From Rhodospirillales bacterium (GTDB taxonomy: Bacteria; Pseudomonadota; Alphaproteobacteria; Dongiales; Dongiaceae): a stretch of 64,000 nucleotides of DNA. The stretch covers positions 62,001 to 126,000 of the forward strand of contig VFKA01000003.1 of assembly GCA_009885795.1 (NCBI GenBank), in the 5' to 3' direction. The stretch's first letter is position 1; each line of letters opens with the position of its first letter. Under the pieces are notes generated by a model. The model did not search any database. It was not told the origin of the DNA and worked only from the letters and a program-made list of their open reading frames with translations. Positions 24,883 to 33,968 of the stretch are shown here, piece after piece. A program made the position numbers and the translations under genes.

Positions 24883-26037
24883 ATGACGCCATCCATCCGC
24901 CTCGGTTCCTCTCGTTCGTCCAAAGCCGCGCGGGCCCTGGCCGCCCTCGCGTTTCTCGCCCTAGCTCAGTTGCCGGGCGGTCCCGCCGACGCCCAAACGC
25001 GAATCAAGGACATCGCCAGCTTCGAGGGCGTGCGCGAGAATTACCTTGTCGGCTACGGCTTGGTGGTCGGCCTCAACGGCACCGGGGACAGTCTCGATTC
25101 GGCCGTGTTCACCCGTGAAAGCCTGATCGGCATGCTCGAGCGGCTTGGCGTCAATGCGCGCGACGACAATCTCGACACCCAGAACGTCGCCGCGGTGATG
25201 GTGACCGCGTCGCTGCCACCCTTCGCGAGGCAGGGATCGACCATCGACGTCAAGATTTCGACCCTGGCCGATTCCACCGACCTGACCGGCGGAACGCTTC
25301 TGGTGACTCCGATGCTTGGCGCCGACGGCGAAGTCTATGCCGTCGCCCAGGGGCCGGTCGCGGTCGGCGGATTCTCGGCCGGCGGCGGCGCGGAGACGGT
25401 TCGACGCGGCGTGCCGACCAACGGCCGCATATCCGGCGGCGCCATCGTCGAGCGTGAGATCGCCTTCCAGTTGGCCGATTTGCAACAGATGAAGCTGGCG
25501 CTGCGCAATCCCGATTTCACCACATCCCAACGCGTTGCCGACGTCATCAATGCGCGATTCGGGGCCGGTGCGGCCGCCGCGCTCGATCCCGGGACGATCG
25601 AACTCGTCATTCCGCCCAGCCTTCAAGGCGACATCGTGGCGCTCATGACCGAAGTCGAGCAACTGCCGGTGGAACCGGACCAGGTTGCGCGCGTCGTCGT
25701 CGACGAAGAATCCGGGATCATCGTCATGGGCGAAAAGGTTCGCATCAGTACCGTTGCCATCGCCCAAGGCAATCTGACCATCCGCGTTTCCGAAGCGCCG
25801 CAGGTCTCGCAGCCGACGCCCTTCTCCAGCACCGGGACGACCACGACCGTGCCGCGAACCGAGATCGGCATCGAAGACGGCGCGGGCCGGCAGTTGGCCG
25901 TTCTGTCCCCGGGCGTCAGCCTGGAAGATCTTGTCAACGCCCTCAACACCCTGGGCGTCGGCCCGCGCGACATGATCTCGATCCTGCAGGCGATCAAGGC
26001 GGCCGGCGCGCTCCAGGCCGACATCGAGGTGATCTGA
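24883..26037 (+). CDS. flgI: FlgI, P-ring protein
   Basis: FlgI forms the periplasmic P-ring around the rod. The 384-residue product has a signal peptide (ARALAALAFLALAQLPGGPA) and strong landmarks: RIKDIASFEGVRENYLVGYG, LVVGLNGTGDS, the MVTASLPPFARQGSTIDVKI block and the C-terminal SLEDLVNALNTLGVGPRDMI. I chose the ATG at 24883; a GTG at 24856 would add nine residues with no better ribosome-binding site. It heads the operon under a sigma-54 element; its TGA overlaps the next ATG. Confidence 0.96.
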   Translation: MTPSIRLGSSRSSKAARALAALAFLALAQLPGGPADAQTRIKDIASFEGVRENYLVGYGLVVGLNGTGDSLDSAVFTRESLIGMLERLGVNARDDNLDTQNVAAVMVTASLPPFARQGSTIDVKISTLADSTDLTGGTLLVTPMLGADGEVYAVAQGPVAVGGFSAGGGAETVRRGVPTNGRISGGAIVEREIAFQLADLQQMKLALRNPDFTTSQRVADVINARFGAGAAAALDPGTIELVIPPSLQGDIVALMTEVEQLPVEPDQVARVVVDEESGIIVMGEKVRISTVAIAQGNLTIRVSEAPQVSQPTPFSSTGTTTTVPRTEIGIEDGAGRQLAVLSPGVSLEDLVNALNTLGVGPRDMISILQAIKAAGALQADIEVI

Positions 26038-26351
26038 TGGAACTCTCGCCGGTCGCCATCGACCCAAGTCTCTATCAGCAGCCGTTGCGTCCGCCGAGCC
26101 CGAATTTGGACGCCGACGGGGCACGCCGCGCCGCCGAGGATTTCGAGGCGTTCTTCATCGCGCAGATGATGGACGAGATGTTCGCCGGCATCGAGCCCGA
26201 CTCGCTTTTCGGCGGCGGTGTCGCCGAAGGACCGCTGCGTTCGCTGCTCTTTCAGGAATACGGCAAAGCCGTCGCCGGCGGCCGCGGCATCGGCATCGCC
26301 GACATGGTGCAGAAGGAAATTCTCAGGCTTCAGGAGGTAACCCAGCCATGA
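26037..26351 (+). CDS. flgJ: FlgJ-type rod-binding protein (single domain)
   Basis: The 104-residue product is the rod-binding domain of FlgJ alone: RRAAEDFEAFFIAQMMDEMF and GPLRSLLFQEYGKAVAGGRG are diagnostic. It lacks the peptidoglycan-hydrolase domain found in enterobacterial FlgJ, as is usual in alphaproteobacteria, so a separate lytic enzyme must open the wall for the rod. It overlaps flgI by one base and the next gene by 4 nt. Confidence 0.92.
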   Translation: MELSPVAIDPSLYQQPLRPPSPNLDADGARRAAEDFEAFFIAQMMDEMFAGIEPDSLFGGGVAEGPLRSLLFQEYGKAVAGGRGIGIADMVQKEILRLQEVTQP

Positions 26352-26791
26352 CCCGCGCCGAACGCATGACCGACCTGCTCGCGATCACCTCGCGCTTGAT
26401 CTCCTGCATGGAAAAGGAGATCGGCCTGTTGCAGTCCATGCGCCCGCGGGAAATGCAGGCGCTGCAGCTCGATAAATCGTCTCTCGCCTGCGCGTACGAA
26501 GCCCACATCCTGGCCTTGCGCGGCGCGCCCGCCGAGAACGCCATCGTCGCCAAGGTGCTTCGCGACGAATTGTCGGAAGCGACCGAACGGTTCCAGTCGG
26601 TCCTGGTGGAAAACGCCCGCGCGCTGCGCGCCGTCAAGGAGGTCAATGACCGGGTGCTGAAGGCGATCGCGACCGCGGTCGAGGACTCGCGCGGCAAGCC
26701 GACCGGCTACACGGCCAGCGGCGCGACGCCGACCGCGCGCCGGCGCGCCGGCGGCGCGGCCCTGGCGTTGAGCCTGGACCAGCGCTTCTAG
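26348..26791 (+). CDS. flgN: FlgN-like export chaperone
   Basis: The 147-residue product is an all-helical protein of FlgN size and position, immediately before flgK, whose product it would escort to the export gate. The pattern LISCMEKEIGLLQSMRPREM, then LQLDKSSLACAYEAHI and NARALRAVKEVNDRVLKAI, fits the FlgN superfamily in spacing of heptads, followed by a disordered basic tail. Sequence conservation in this family is low, so the call rests partly on context. The ATG overlaps the flgJ stop. Confidence 0.75.
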   Translation: MTRAERMTDLLAITSRLISCMEKEIGLLQSMRPREMQALQLDKSSLACAYEAHILALRGAPAENAIVAKVLRDELSEATERFQSVLVENARALRAVKEVNDRVLKAIATAVEDSRGKPTGYTASGATPTARRRAGGAALALSLDQRF

Positions 26792-26819
26792 CCCGACCGA
26801 ACGAACGAAAAAGGCCGTC

Positions 26820-28211
26820 ATGTCAGCCAACCTCACGACCGCGCTCAATGCCGCGCTCTCCGGCCTGCGGGTCAGCCAGGCCGCGATCTCGGTCACCTCG
26901 AACAATATCAGCGGCGCCGGATCGCCCGATTACAGCCGTCGAATCCTAAATCGCGAGTCGGTTGCGAGCCCGATCCTGGGCGTCCAGGTCACGAACATCG
27001 CCCGGGCCGTGAACGATGCGCTGCGGCGCGACCTCGAGATCGCCTCCGGCCAGCTTGGCCGCACCGACGTGCAAGACGAGTACCTCGGCCGGCTGCAATC
27101 GTTGTTCGGCGTGACCGCCGGCACGACCCAGCTTTCCACCCTCGCCAATAGATTCGAAGACGCCTGGCGCACCTTCGAGGCTTCGCCCGAGGACGCGGCG
27201 GCGGCGCGCAACGTCATCGCCGCCGGCGAGGCCTTGGCGCGGCACATTCGCGACCTGGCGCTGGCGATCGAAACCATCGACAACGATATCCGCAACGAGA
27301 CGGGGAACAGCGTCGACAAGCTCAACGTCGTTCTGGTCGAAATCGATCGGCTGAACGATTCCATCGTCCAGGGCCGGGCCACGGGCGAGTCGACCGTCGA
27401 GCTCGAGGATCGCCGCGACGCGTTGGTGCGCGAGGCGGCCGACCTGGCCGACGTGCGGACGTCCCTGAACGCGAACGGCGCCCTGACGGTATTCACGTCG
27501 GGCGGCCTGGTCTTGGTCGACACCGCGCCGGTGACGCTCGCCTATGACGGGACCGATATCACCGTCGCCGGCCAGCCGGGGTCGCTGAACGGCCAGTTCC
27601 GCGAGGGCCGCATCGCCGGCCTGCTCGCCTTACGCGCCGACACCAGCCCGGCTGCCCCCAGTGGCGATCCCGGCACCGAGGTCATTCGCAAGCTTCGCGA
27701 GCAATTGGACGCGCTCGCCGGCGAGTTCCTTGTCGGCGTTCCAGGCGGCTTCACCGATGCCTATGACAGCGCGGCGACGGGCGCCGGCGAGCTTGCCACC
27801 GGATTCTTTGGCGGAAGCAACCGGTTCGATCTTGCCGTCAGCGCCAATTTGCTGAACGGCACCTTCGCCCTCAAGCGCGCGAGCGCCGCCACCGTGGGCG
27901 CCGCCATGGCCGACCGCACCCGTGCGTTTGGCGCCGGCGGCCTGAATTTATCGAGCGTCAGCTATGCGGGCATGGCCGCGGGCGTGGTCCTGGCGCTTTC
28001 CGGCGCCGGCGCCGCCGTCCACGCCCGCCACGTCGACACGGCGCTGGTGCGCGACACGATCGAATCCCGATTTCAGGGCGCCGTCGGCGTCAACGTCGAT
28101 GAAGAGCTTGCCAATCTGCAACTCATCCAGAATGCCTATGCCGCGTCGGCGCGGGTCATGACCGTCGTGCAGTCGCTGTTCGACATCCTCAATGACATCG
28201 GCCGCGGCTAA
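26820..28211 (+). CDS. flgK: FlgK, hook-filament junction protein 1
   Basis: FlgK joins hook and filament. The 463-residue product has the N-terminal LNAALSGLRVSQAAISVTSN NIS block, coiled-coil segments with LNVVLVEIDRLNDSIVQGRA and ELEDRRDALVREAADLADVR (the FlgK hallmark), a short variable centre, and the C-terminal GVNVDEELANLQLIQNAYAA plus ASARVMTVVQSLFDILNDIG. All signs are complete. It is 28 bp after the flgN-like gene and 22 bp before flgL. Confidence 0.97.
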   Translation: MSANLTTALNAALSGLRVSQAAISVTSNNISGAGSPDYSRRILNRESVASPILGVQVTNIARAVNDALRRDLEIASGQLGRTDVQDEYLGRLQSLFGVTAGTTQLSTLANRFEDAWRTFEASPEDAAAARNVIAAGEALARHIRDLALAIETIDNDIRNETGNSVDKLNVVLVEIDRLNDSIVQGRATGESTVELEDRRDALVREAADLADVRTSLNANGALTVFTSGGLVLVDTAPVTLAYDGTDITVAGQPGSLNGQFREGRIAGLLALRADTSPAAPSGDPGTEVIRKLREQLDALAGEFLVGVPGGFTDAYDSAATGAGELATGFFGGSNRFDLAVSANLLNGTFALKRASAATVGAAMADRTRAFGAGGLNLSSVSYAGMAAGVVLALSGAGAAVHARHVDTALVRDTIESRFQGAVGVNVDEELANLQLIQNAYAASARVMTVVQSLFDILNDIGRG

Positions 28212-28233
28212 TCAGCGGAGAAAGTGAGACGCC

Positions 28234-29190
28234 ATGGTTGCCATCACGACCTACGGCCAATATCTGCAGTCGGTCAACAACATCAAGAGCGGACAGTCGT
28301 CCCTTCTCGATCTTGGGCGCCAACTCGCCACCGGGCGCAAGGCCGAGGACATCTCGGCCTATGGCACGCAAGGGTCGCGGCTCATCGATCTTCGCGCCTT
28401 CATCGCGCGGCGCGAAAATTACCTGAAATCGATCGACGTGGTCGAAATGCGGCTGAAGGCATACGACACCACGCTGAATGGCATCGACAAGGCGACCCGC
28501 GGCCTCGAGCAGCTGCTGTCCGGAGCGGATACCTTTCAGCAGGCCACCGACGCCGGACTCGACGCGAAGATCGCCAACTTGATGAAGGACGTGCGCTTCT
28601 ATCTCAACCAGGAAATGGGCGATCGCTACCTGTTCGCCGGTGCGCGCTATGGCACCGAGCCGGTCGCCGACCTCGAAACGCTGGCGGTGCCGGCGGCGGT
28701 CCCGCCTCCGCCGGTTGTCGCCGACCCGGTTCTCGCCGATTTCGACACGCAAGCCCCCGGCGCCGACAGCAATGCCTGGACCGAGGAAAAATTCAGCGCC
28801 GACGACGGTCTCGTGGTCCAGTATGGCGTCAACGCGCAACACCCGGCGTTCCAGGACCTGATCATGGCGCTGCGCTATGCCAAGGCCGCCGCCAACGACA
28901 ACGTCAATTTCGGCACCTACATGGCGGGCGCGCGCCAGCTCATCGCCAGCGCCATGACCGAGCTTCGCGCGGTTCGCAACGAAGTCGCCGTGGACACCGG
29001 AACCATCGGCAACGCGCGCCAGTTCCACCGCACCGCGCTCGACCTGCTGCAGACCGAGCAATCGTCGATCGAGGGCATCGACCTCGCCGAGGTCGGCGTC
29101 AAGGTCAACGTCCTGCAAACCCAGATCGAGGCCAGCTACGCCGTCACAAGGACCCTGGGCGAGCTGACGCTGGTGAACTTCCTGAGATAG
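28234..29190 (+). CDS. flgL: FlgL-type hook-filament junction protein
   Basis: FlgL is the second junction protein. The 318-residue product has flagellin-like ends: an N-terminal GQSSLLDLGRQLATGRKAED (as in flagellin SGL-type segments) and a C-terminal GVKVNVLQTQIEASYAVTRT then LGELTLVNFLR. The phrase GDRYLFAGARYGTEPVADL is typical of FlgL. A Pro-rich insertion lies around residues 155-175. It is the last gene of the flgI operon. Confidence 0.93.
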   Translation: MVAITTYGQYLQSVNNIKSGQSSLLDLGRQLATGRKAEDISAYGTQGSRLIDLRAFIARRENYLKSIDVVEMRLKAYDTTLNGIDKATRGLEQLLSGADTFQQATDAGLDAKIANLMKDVRFYLNQEMGDRYLFAGARYGTEPVADLETLAVPAAVPPPPVVADPVLADFDTQAPGADSNAWTEEKFSADDGLVVQYGVNAQHPAFQDLIMALRYAKAAANDNVNFGTYMAGARQLIASAMTELRAVRNEVAVDTGTIGNARQFHRTALDLLQTEQSSIEGIDLAEVGVKVNVLQTQIEASYAVTRTLGELTLVNFLR

Positions 29191-29283
29191 GCGGGGGGCG
29201 TCGTTTTTCGCGGGCGCAGGCAGACATCGGCGAACAATGGCGATAGAATAGGGTAACGATCGCTCCCGACGGCGGAGCACGCC

Positions 29284-29673
29284 ATGACGACCGCAATTGT
29301 TCCAGATGCCCTGCCGCGCCCGGTCATCGCCTATTTCAACCCGCGAAGGGTGATCCTGTTCGGCTCCGCCGCGCGCGGCGACGCCGGGCCGGACAGCGAC
29401 CTCGACCTGCTTGTCGTCCTCGACGACGACGCGCCGCCGGAGCACTTGAACTGGCGGGCAAGTTACGAGGCGCAACGCTCCTACCATCGCGCGGTCGATA
29501 TCGTCCAATGTCGCGAGTCGGCTTTTAAGCGCAAGTGCCGGATCATCGGCTCGCTCGCCCACACCGTCGCGGCCGAAGGCGTCGTCGTCTATGAGCGCCC
29601 GATGCGCTCATCCTCGCACTTCGACAGGCTCGGTGTGAGGATCGCTGAAATAGGAAATTCAGCCTCGTCCTGA
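29284..29673 (+). CDS. MNT-type nucleotidyltransferase domain protein
   Basis: The 129-residue product is a minimal nucleotidyltransferase with the motif ILFGSAARGDAGPDSDLDLLVVL (GSx-ARGD and the catalytic Asp pair SDLDLLV). Such proteins are often antitoxin halves of HEPN-MNT toxin-antitoxin pairs, but no HEPN gene is next to it. The last 24 or so codons, from about 29602, come from a REP-like repeat that has replaced the natural 3' end, so the tail is probably irrelevant. It is isolated between flgL and the flagellin glycosylation genes and looks acquired. Confidence 0.8.
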   Translation: MTTAIVPDALPRPVIAYFNPRRVILFGSAARGDAGPDSDLDLLVVLDDDAPPEHLNWRASYEAQRSYHRAVDIVQCRESAFKRKCRIIGSLAHTVAAEGVVVYERPMRSSSHFDRLGVRIAEIGNSASS

Positions 29674-29690
29674 GCTTGTCGAAGGACGAG
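29610..29690. repeat. REP-like inverted repeat, family A copy 3
   Basis: ACTTCGACAGGCTCGGTGTG and TCCTGAGCTTGTCGAAGGA arms around a 34-bp centre. It overlaps the 3' end of the nucleotidyltransferase gene and precedes the convergent maf gene. Confidence 0.85.
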
Positions 29691-29736
29691 CCGTGACGAA
29701 TTTCAAGAGACTTGTTCAGCAGCCTGCTCGTAGCCG

Positions 29737-31686
29737 TCACCCAACGGCGGCGAGAAGAACCTGCTGGCGCGAGGCAAAATCGCGGAGCATGGCGGCGGTC
29801 TCCTCGCACATGAAGCGGCAGATCGCCTTGTACTCCTCGACATAGACCTCGAACAGGCGCTGGCGGTGTTCCGGTTCGGAGAGGCGCAGGCCGTAGAAGA
29901 GGCCGATGCGCGTGAGCGAGCTGATCGAGCCCACGGGAATCGAGCAGCCGCCGCGATAGAGGCTGCCCGCGCGGGCCAGGAATTTGTGGACCTCGGTGTA
30001 GATTTCGGCGAAGCTTCCGCCCTCGTCCGCCACCCGATCGACCAGCGCGCAAACGTCGCCGAGAAGATTGTCCATCTCGTCGGCGACCGACGAAAAATCG
30101 ACGCCATTCGTCATGTCGCCCGGCGCGACCTTCGCCAGCCTCTGGCGCAGCTCCGCCTTGGCCCGGCCGGCCTCGATGGGGCGGTCGGCGAGATCGACAC
30201 TCTCCGGCAGCTTCGGGATGGCCTGCTCGATCAGCGCCCCGTCGCTGCAATTGTAGGCGGTCAGGTCGCGCAGGCGGATCACCTGGTTCAGCATGCCGCA
30301 GCTCCAGTCGAGCAGCCAATCGGTGAAGGCAACGCCGCCGAAATTGGCCAACACCTCGGTCGGATACTTGAAATTCTTGGCCTTGTCCCGCCAGGCGTCG
30401 ACGTCGTGATAGACCGAATCGCGCGAATGGTTGGCGGCGCCTTCGCGCACGCCGCAATCGATCCCGAAGAGATAGTATTCGGTGAAGCCGAAGATCGAGG
30501 CCAAGGTCAGCGCCGTGTTGGCGACGGTGGGGGCGGCACCCAGCACCTCCCGGCGCCCGCGCGACAGCATGACGGTCGAGCTGACGCTGTCGCGGAAGAA
30601 GAAGAACGTCTCGCCGAACAGCGGGGGCACGCTCGGATGGACCGTGTAGGTCGTGACCAGCGTGATCTTCTTGAGATCGCCGTGCTGGGCGGCCAGCGAC
30701 AGCACCTCGGGCACCCAGGCGCCGTTCTCGATCTCGACGTGAAAGTCGGGCGTGATGCCCTGGCGCAGCAGCACGCGCAGGCCCGTGCCGCAGGATATGA
30801 CGACCGCCCGGTCGCGCCAGCGCCGGATCGTCGGGATCGAGGCGTCCACCGAGGGGCCGGAGCCGACGATGAAGACCGGTTCCGAGCGCTGCAACATCGG
30901 CTGGCCATCGACGAAATGGGCCGGATGCTCGATCATGTTGGCGACCGCGTTCCCCGACATGATCAGCTCGTCCTCGTAGAAGCCGCGGGCCAGGAACCGG
31001 CGATCCACCGAATCGATGAAGCGCTCGCGCGCGTTCTTGAGCGTCCACAACGGATGATGGATAAAGGCAAAGGACCCGTCGAGGAAACCGATGCCGATGG
31101 CATCGATTTCATCCATGAGCCAGGTGTTGATGCGCTGCGGGTCGGTCTCGCAACTAAGCTTGATCCGGACGCCGAGTTTGTCCGCCTCGTCGAACAAGTC
31201 TTGCCAATCGATGGCCTGGAGCGATCCGTGCAAGAGGTCCGGAAGCGGTTCCACGAGGAACACCCATTTGGCCTTCGTCTCGGCGATCAGGCGGCGCAGA
31301 TGATGGCCGAGGCCGACACCATAGACGACCAGGAAATAGCTTCCGGTCGACGGGAACCGGTCGAGCAGCGGCTGGCCCATGTCGACCAGCTCCCGGCGCA
31401 TGCGCTCGAGCATGCGCATGCCCACGGGAGAGCCGAGCCCAGCGCCGCGGGGATCCGAAACGCCAAAGCGAAGCGGCTTCTTCAGGAACGTCTCGACTTG
31501 TTCATCGGCGATGGTCCGGCCGTCGCCGTCATAGAGACGCTGCTCGCCGACCTTGAGATCGACGATGACGCCGTCGGCGTAAATGGGTTCGATGTCCGCG
31601 CCGGCATCCTTCACTTCGGCGTGAATACGCGGGAAACGCTCGGCCAAGGCGGCAAGCGAACGGGTGAGGCGCTCGGTCTGCGACAT
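29737..31686 (-). CDS. maf: Maf-like flagellin glycosyltransferase (DUF115 / MptE-like)
   Basis: The 649-residue product belongs to the motility accessory factor family, which transfers nonulosonic acids from CMP donors to flagellin in the cytoplasm. The central DUF115 domain shows PVFIVGSGPSVDASIPTIRR (about residue 285) and VVISCGTGLRVLLRQGITPD, then FGIDCGVREG; an N-terminal extension with SYFLVVYGVGLGHHLRRLIA and a helical C-terminus complete the usual Maf layout. It lies 3 bp after an FlmG-like gene and downstream of three flagellins. The legionaminate operon at 40.5-49.5 kb should supply its donor. Confidence 0.88.
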   Translation of the reverse strand: MSQTERLTRSLAALAERFPRIHAEVKDAGADIEPIYADGVIVDLKVGEQRLYDGDGRTIADEQVETFLKKPLRFGVSDPRGAGLGSPVGMRMLERMRRELVDMGQPLLDRFPSTGSYFLVVYGVGLGHHLRRLIAETKAKWVFLVEPLPDLLHGSLQAIDWQDLFDEADKLGVRIKLSCETDPQRINTWLMDEIDAIGIGFLDGSFAFIHHPLWTLKNARERFIDSVDRRFLARGFYEDELIMSGNAVANMIEHPAHFVDGQPMLQRSEPVFIVGSGPSVDASIPTIRRWRDRAVVISCGTGLRVLLRQGITPDFHVEIENGAWVPEVLSLAAQHGDLKKITLVTTYTVHPSVPPLFGETFFFFRDSVSSTVMLSRGRREVLGAAPTVANTALTLASIFGFTEYYLFGIDCGVREGAANHSRDSVYHDVDAWRDKAKNFKYPTEVLANFGGVAFTDWLLDWSCGMLNQVIRLRDLTAYNCSDGALIEQAIPKLPESVDLADRPIEAGRAKAELRQRLAKVAPGDMTNGVDFSSVADEMDNLLGDVCALVDRVADEGGSFAEIYTEVHKFLARAGSLYRGGCSIPVGSISSLTRIGLFYGLRLSEPEHRQRLFEVYVEEYKAICRFMCEETAAMLRDFASRQQVLLAAVG

Positions 31687-31689
31687 GAT

Positions 31690-33543
31690 CTATCCGCGAT
31701 GGGCGGCCACGGCCGCGGTGATGGCGTCGGCAAGGGGCCGGCGAATGAAGCGATCGGAGCGCGCCGCGGTCTCGGCCGCCTGGCGCAAGGCGAGATGTCG
31801 GTCGCGATCCGCGGCGATTGCCGCGGCAAGCGGCGGCAATTGCTCGGGCGCGGCGACGACGCAATCGGGCAGCACGGCCGCCACCGCGGCGGCGGCGGCA
31901 TTGCGCGGATCGCCGGGGCGGCACCAGGCAAGAACGGGCGTTCCTTGCGCGAGCGCGTCGATCGCCGCGCGGGCCGAGGAATCGCCAAGCGGGGCCACCG
32001 CCAAGCCCAATTGGGAATAAAACTCCGGCACCGGCTCGGTCAGAAGATTGACGCGCGAAACACGCTCGCGCCCCAACGCTTCGATCAGGCGTTCGCTCAC
32101 CACGCCATGGCTCAACCCGCCGTCACGCAGGGCGAGCTGACTGTCCGGCACCGCATCGAGCAAACCCGCAAGCAAGGTCAGCATGGACTGGGAGAGATGA
32201 CGTGGCTGAAGGTCGAGGCCGATCTGAAAGGCACCGCCCGGTTGGGCACGCGACCCCGAGAGACGCTCGGCCGGCATGGCGATATCGGCCGCGCCGGAAT
32301 CGAGAATGAAGCTGTCGCCGCCGGCCGCGCTCGCTGGCGCGATGACGCGGTCGTAGAGACCAGGCAGAGCGAAGGCTGGCGCCCCGATCCAACCCAGGCG
32401 CAGGCAATTGCGGGTGCGCGCCAATGCGGCCGGACCCAAGGGAAACGAAAACCCGGTGGCGTCGATGACGGCATCGAGATTCTCGCGGTCCAACATCAGC
32501 GCCAGCGTCGCCAGATCGAGCCTTGAGATGTCGCGCCAGCGGTCGAAGGCGCCACGCAAGAGGGCATTGTGCGGCCAGCGCATGTCGCCTAGGCCGAACC
32601 CGTGCACGACGACGCGCGATCGATCGAAGGCGCGCGCGAGGTCGGCCACGGCCGCCCTGTCCCCCGGCGGGAGCGCGCCGGCGACGAGCATGCCGATCCG
32701 AATCTTGCCTTCGCGCCGTGGCGACGGGCTGGTCTCGCGCGGAGGGCAGAACCGTTCCACCCAGTTCCACGCCACCTCGGCAAGCGCATCGGTATCCGGC
32801 TCGTACCAGCGCGCGTCGGCCACCTGGCGGCCGGCGATAACCGGATCCTCCGGAGCGAATGTTACCGCCGCTTCGTGAGCCAATTTCGCGTGGTCGAGTA
32901 CACCGGCCCCGGCGAAGGCCATCGCCGCCAGACTCATGTCGGCCGGGCTCTCGGTTTCGAGCAACGGTACGCAAGCCAACGCCGCCTCGCCCGGCCGGTC
33001 GAGAACGATCAGGAGTTCGGTCATACGCCGGCGCGCGGGTAGATCCCCCGGCGCTACGCGCAGGTGCTGCTCCAGCCGCCCCACGGCATTGGCGAAATCG
33101 CCGAATTGCTCCAGCCGCCGCGCGGCACGCGCCAAGGGATGATCGTCGATGCCGAGGAAAGCCTGGCCGAAGGAGGGAAAGTCGGGCGGCAGGAAATCCG
33201 CGGTGGCGTCGTCGAGACCGAGCGCGGTCGCGAGCTTGCCGTAATAGAGGCTTTCCTGCAGTTCGCCGACTTGAGCGTAGAGAGAAGCCAAGGCCTCGAC
33301 ATAGGTGCCGTTCCTGGGCGCGGCCTCGTGCGCCGCCTTTACCTGGTCGATGGCGTCGGCATGATTGGCCAGCCGCCAGGCGAGCAGGCCGAGAAGAAAG
33401 CGGGCGCCGGTCGAATCCGGATTGACTTGGATTTCGGCCTCTATGGCATCGGTGGCGGATTCGAGTTCGCCTTGCGCAAGGCGGCGCGCGGCAATCCGCA
33501 ATGCCGCGTTGCCTGGCGACGCATGTTCCCCCGATGCCTGCAT
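31690..33543 (-). CDS. flmG: FlmG-like flagellin glycosyltransferase (TPR + SPINDLY/GT41-like)
   Basis: The 617-residue product has N-terminal TPRs (ALRIAARRLAQGELESATDA; LEQFGDFANAVGRLEQHLRV) that in Caulobacter FlmG bind flagellin. A GT-B, O-GlcNAc-transferase-like C-terminal half follows (KIRIGMLVAGALPPGDRAAV; DAVIDATGFSFPLGPAALAR; LAQGTPVLAWCRPGDPRNAA). Length and layout match FlmG, which attaches a nonulosonic acid to flagellins. The ATG at 33543 is 12 bp after flaF copy 1. It is encoded directly beside a Maf-type enzyme, which is unusual because either one alone can glycosylate flagellin elsewhere. Confidence 0.85.
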   Translation of the reverse strand: MQASGEHASPGNAALRIAARRLAQGELESATDAIEAEIQVNPDSTGARFLLGLLAWRLANHADAIDQVKAAHEAAPRNGTYVEALASLYAQVGELQESLYYGKLATALGLDDATADFLPPDFPSFGQAFLGIDDHPLARAARRLEQFGDFANAVGRLEQHLRVAPGDLPARRRMTELLIVLDRPGEAALACVPLLETESPADMSLAAMAFAGAGVLDHAKLAHEAAVTFAPEDPVIAGRQVADARWYEPDTDALAEVAWNWVERFCPPRETSPSPRREGKIRIGMLVAGALPPGDRAAVADLARAFDRSRVVVHGFGLGDMRWPHNALLRGAFDRWRDISRLDLATLALMLDRENLDAVIDATGFSFPLGPAALARTRNCLRLGWIGAPAFALPGLYDRVIAPASAAGGDSFILDSGAADIAMPAERLSGSRAQPGGAFQIGLDLQPRHLSQSMLTLLAGLLDAVPDSQLALRDGGLSHGVVSERLIEALGRERVSRVNLLTEPVPEFYSQLGLAVAPLGDSSARAAIDALAQGTPVLAWCRPGDPRNAAAAAVAAVLPDCVVAAPEQLPPLAAAIAADRDRHLALRQAAETAARSDRFIRRPLADAITAAVAAHRG

Positions 33544-33554
33544 TGTGTCTGGCG

Positions 33555-33968
33555 TCAAATACGCTCGTTGACGGCGATACGCGGTGCCTCGGCCGCGGGA
33601 ACCGGCGCCGTGGCCTTCGGCGTCGCCAGGAGGCCGCCGCCGATTTGAAGATTGATGTTGATGAGGGCGCTCAGCTTCTCCGGAAGCGGATCGCCGATGA
33701 CCTCGGCCGAGCGGCGGTCGATGAAGTTGGCAAGCGACAGCATGTTGCCGCGAAGTTCTTTCGGCACGCCGCATTCCGGATCGACGAGGCTCGCCTGGAA
33801 TATGGTCCACAGGCGCCAATTGAGACGCACGGCGGCAAGCACGGATTCCGCGGCGCCGTTGCGCTGGGCGTCTTGCAGGCGGCGCGCCGATTCGAGCAGC
33901 GCCCACCCTTCGGTGTTGCGCGGATTGCCTTCGGCCGGCAGGCGGTTATACGCGGTCGCCATACGCAT
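33555..33968 (-). CDS. flaF: FlaF flagellin export/assembly factor, copy 1
   Basis: FlaF is a flagellin-specific secretion factor in alphaproteobacteria that also opposes FlbT. The 137-residue product has the family core LNWRLWTIFQASL and VPKELRGNMLSLANFIDRRS, followed by INLQIGGGL and a variable tail. The ATG at 33968 has an AGGAG 7 nt upstream and overlaps flbT copy 1 by 23 bp, so the two are coupled. It belongs to the flagellin A module. Confidence 0.93.
   Translation of the reverse strand: MRMATAYNRLPAEGNPRNTEGWALLESARRLQDAQRNGAAESVLAAVRLNWRLWTIFQASLVDPECGVPKELRGNMLSLANFIDRRSAEVIGDPLPEKLSALININLQIGGGLLATPKATAPVPAAEAPRIAVNERI

Noticed and set aside
29866-32526. An 886-codon open frame on the plus strand opposite maf and flmG
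   Set aside because: Antisense to two genes with strong homology; no domain, and composition typical of a shadow frame.
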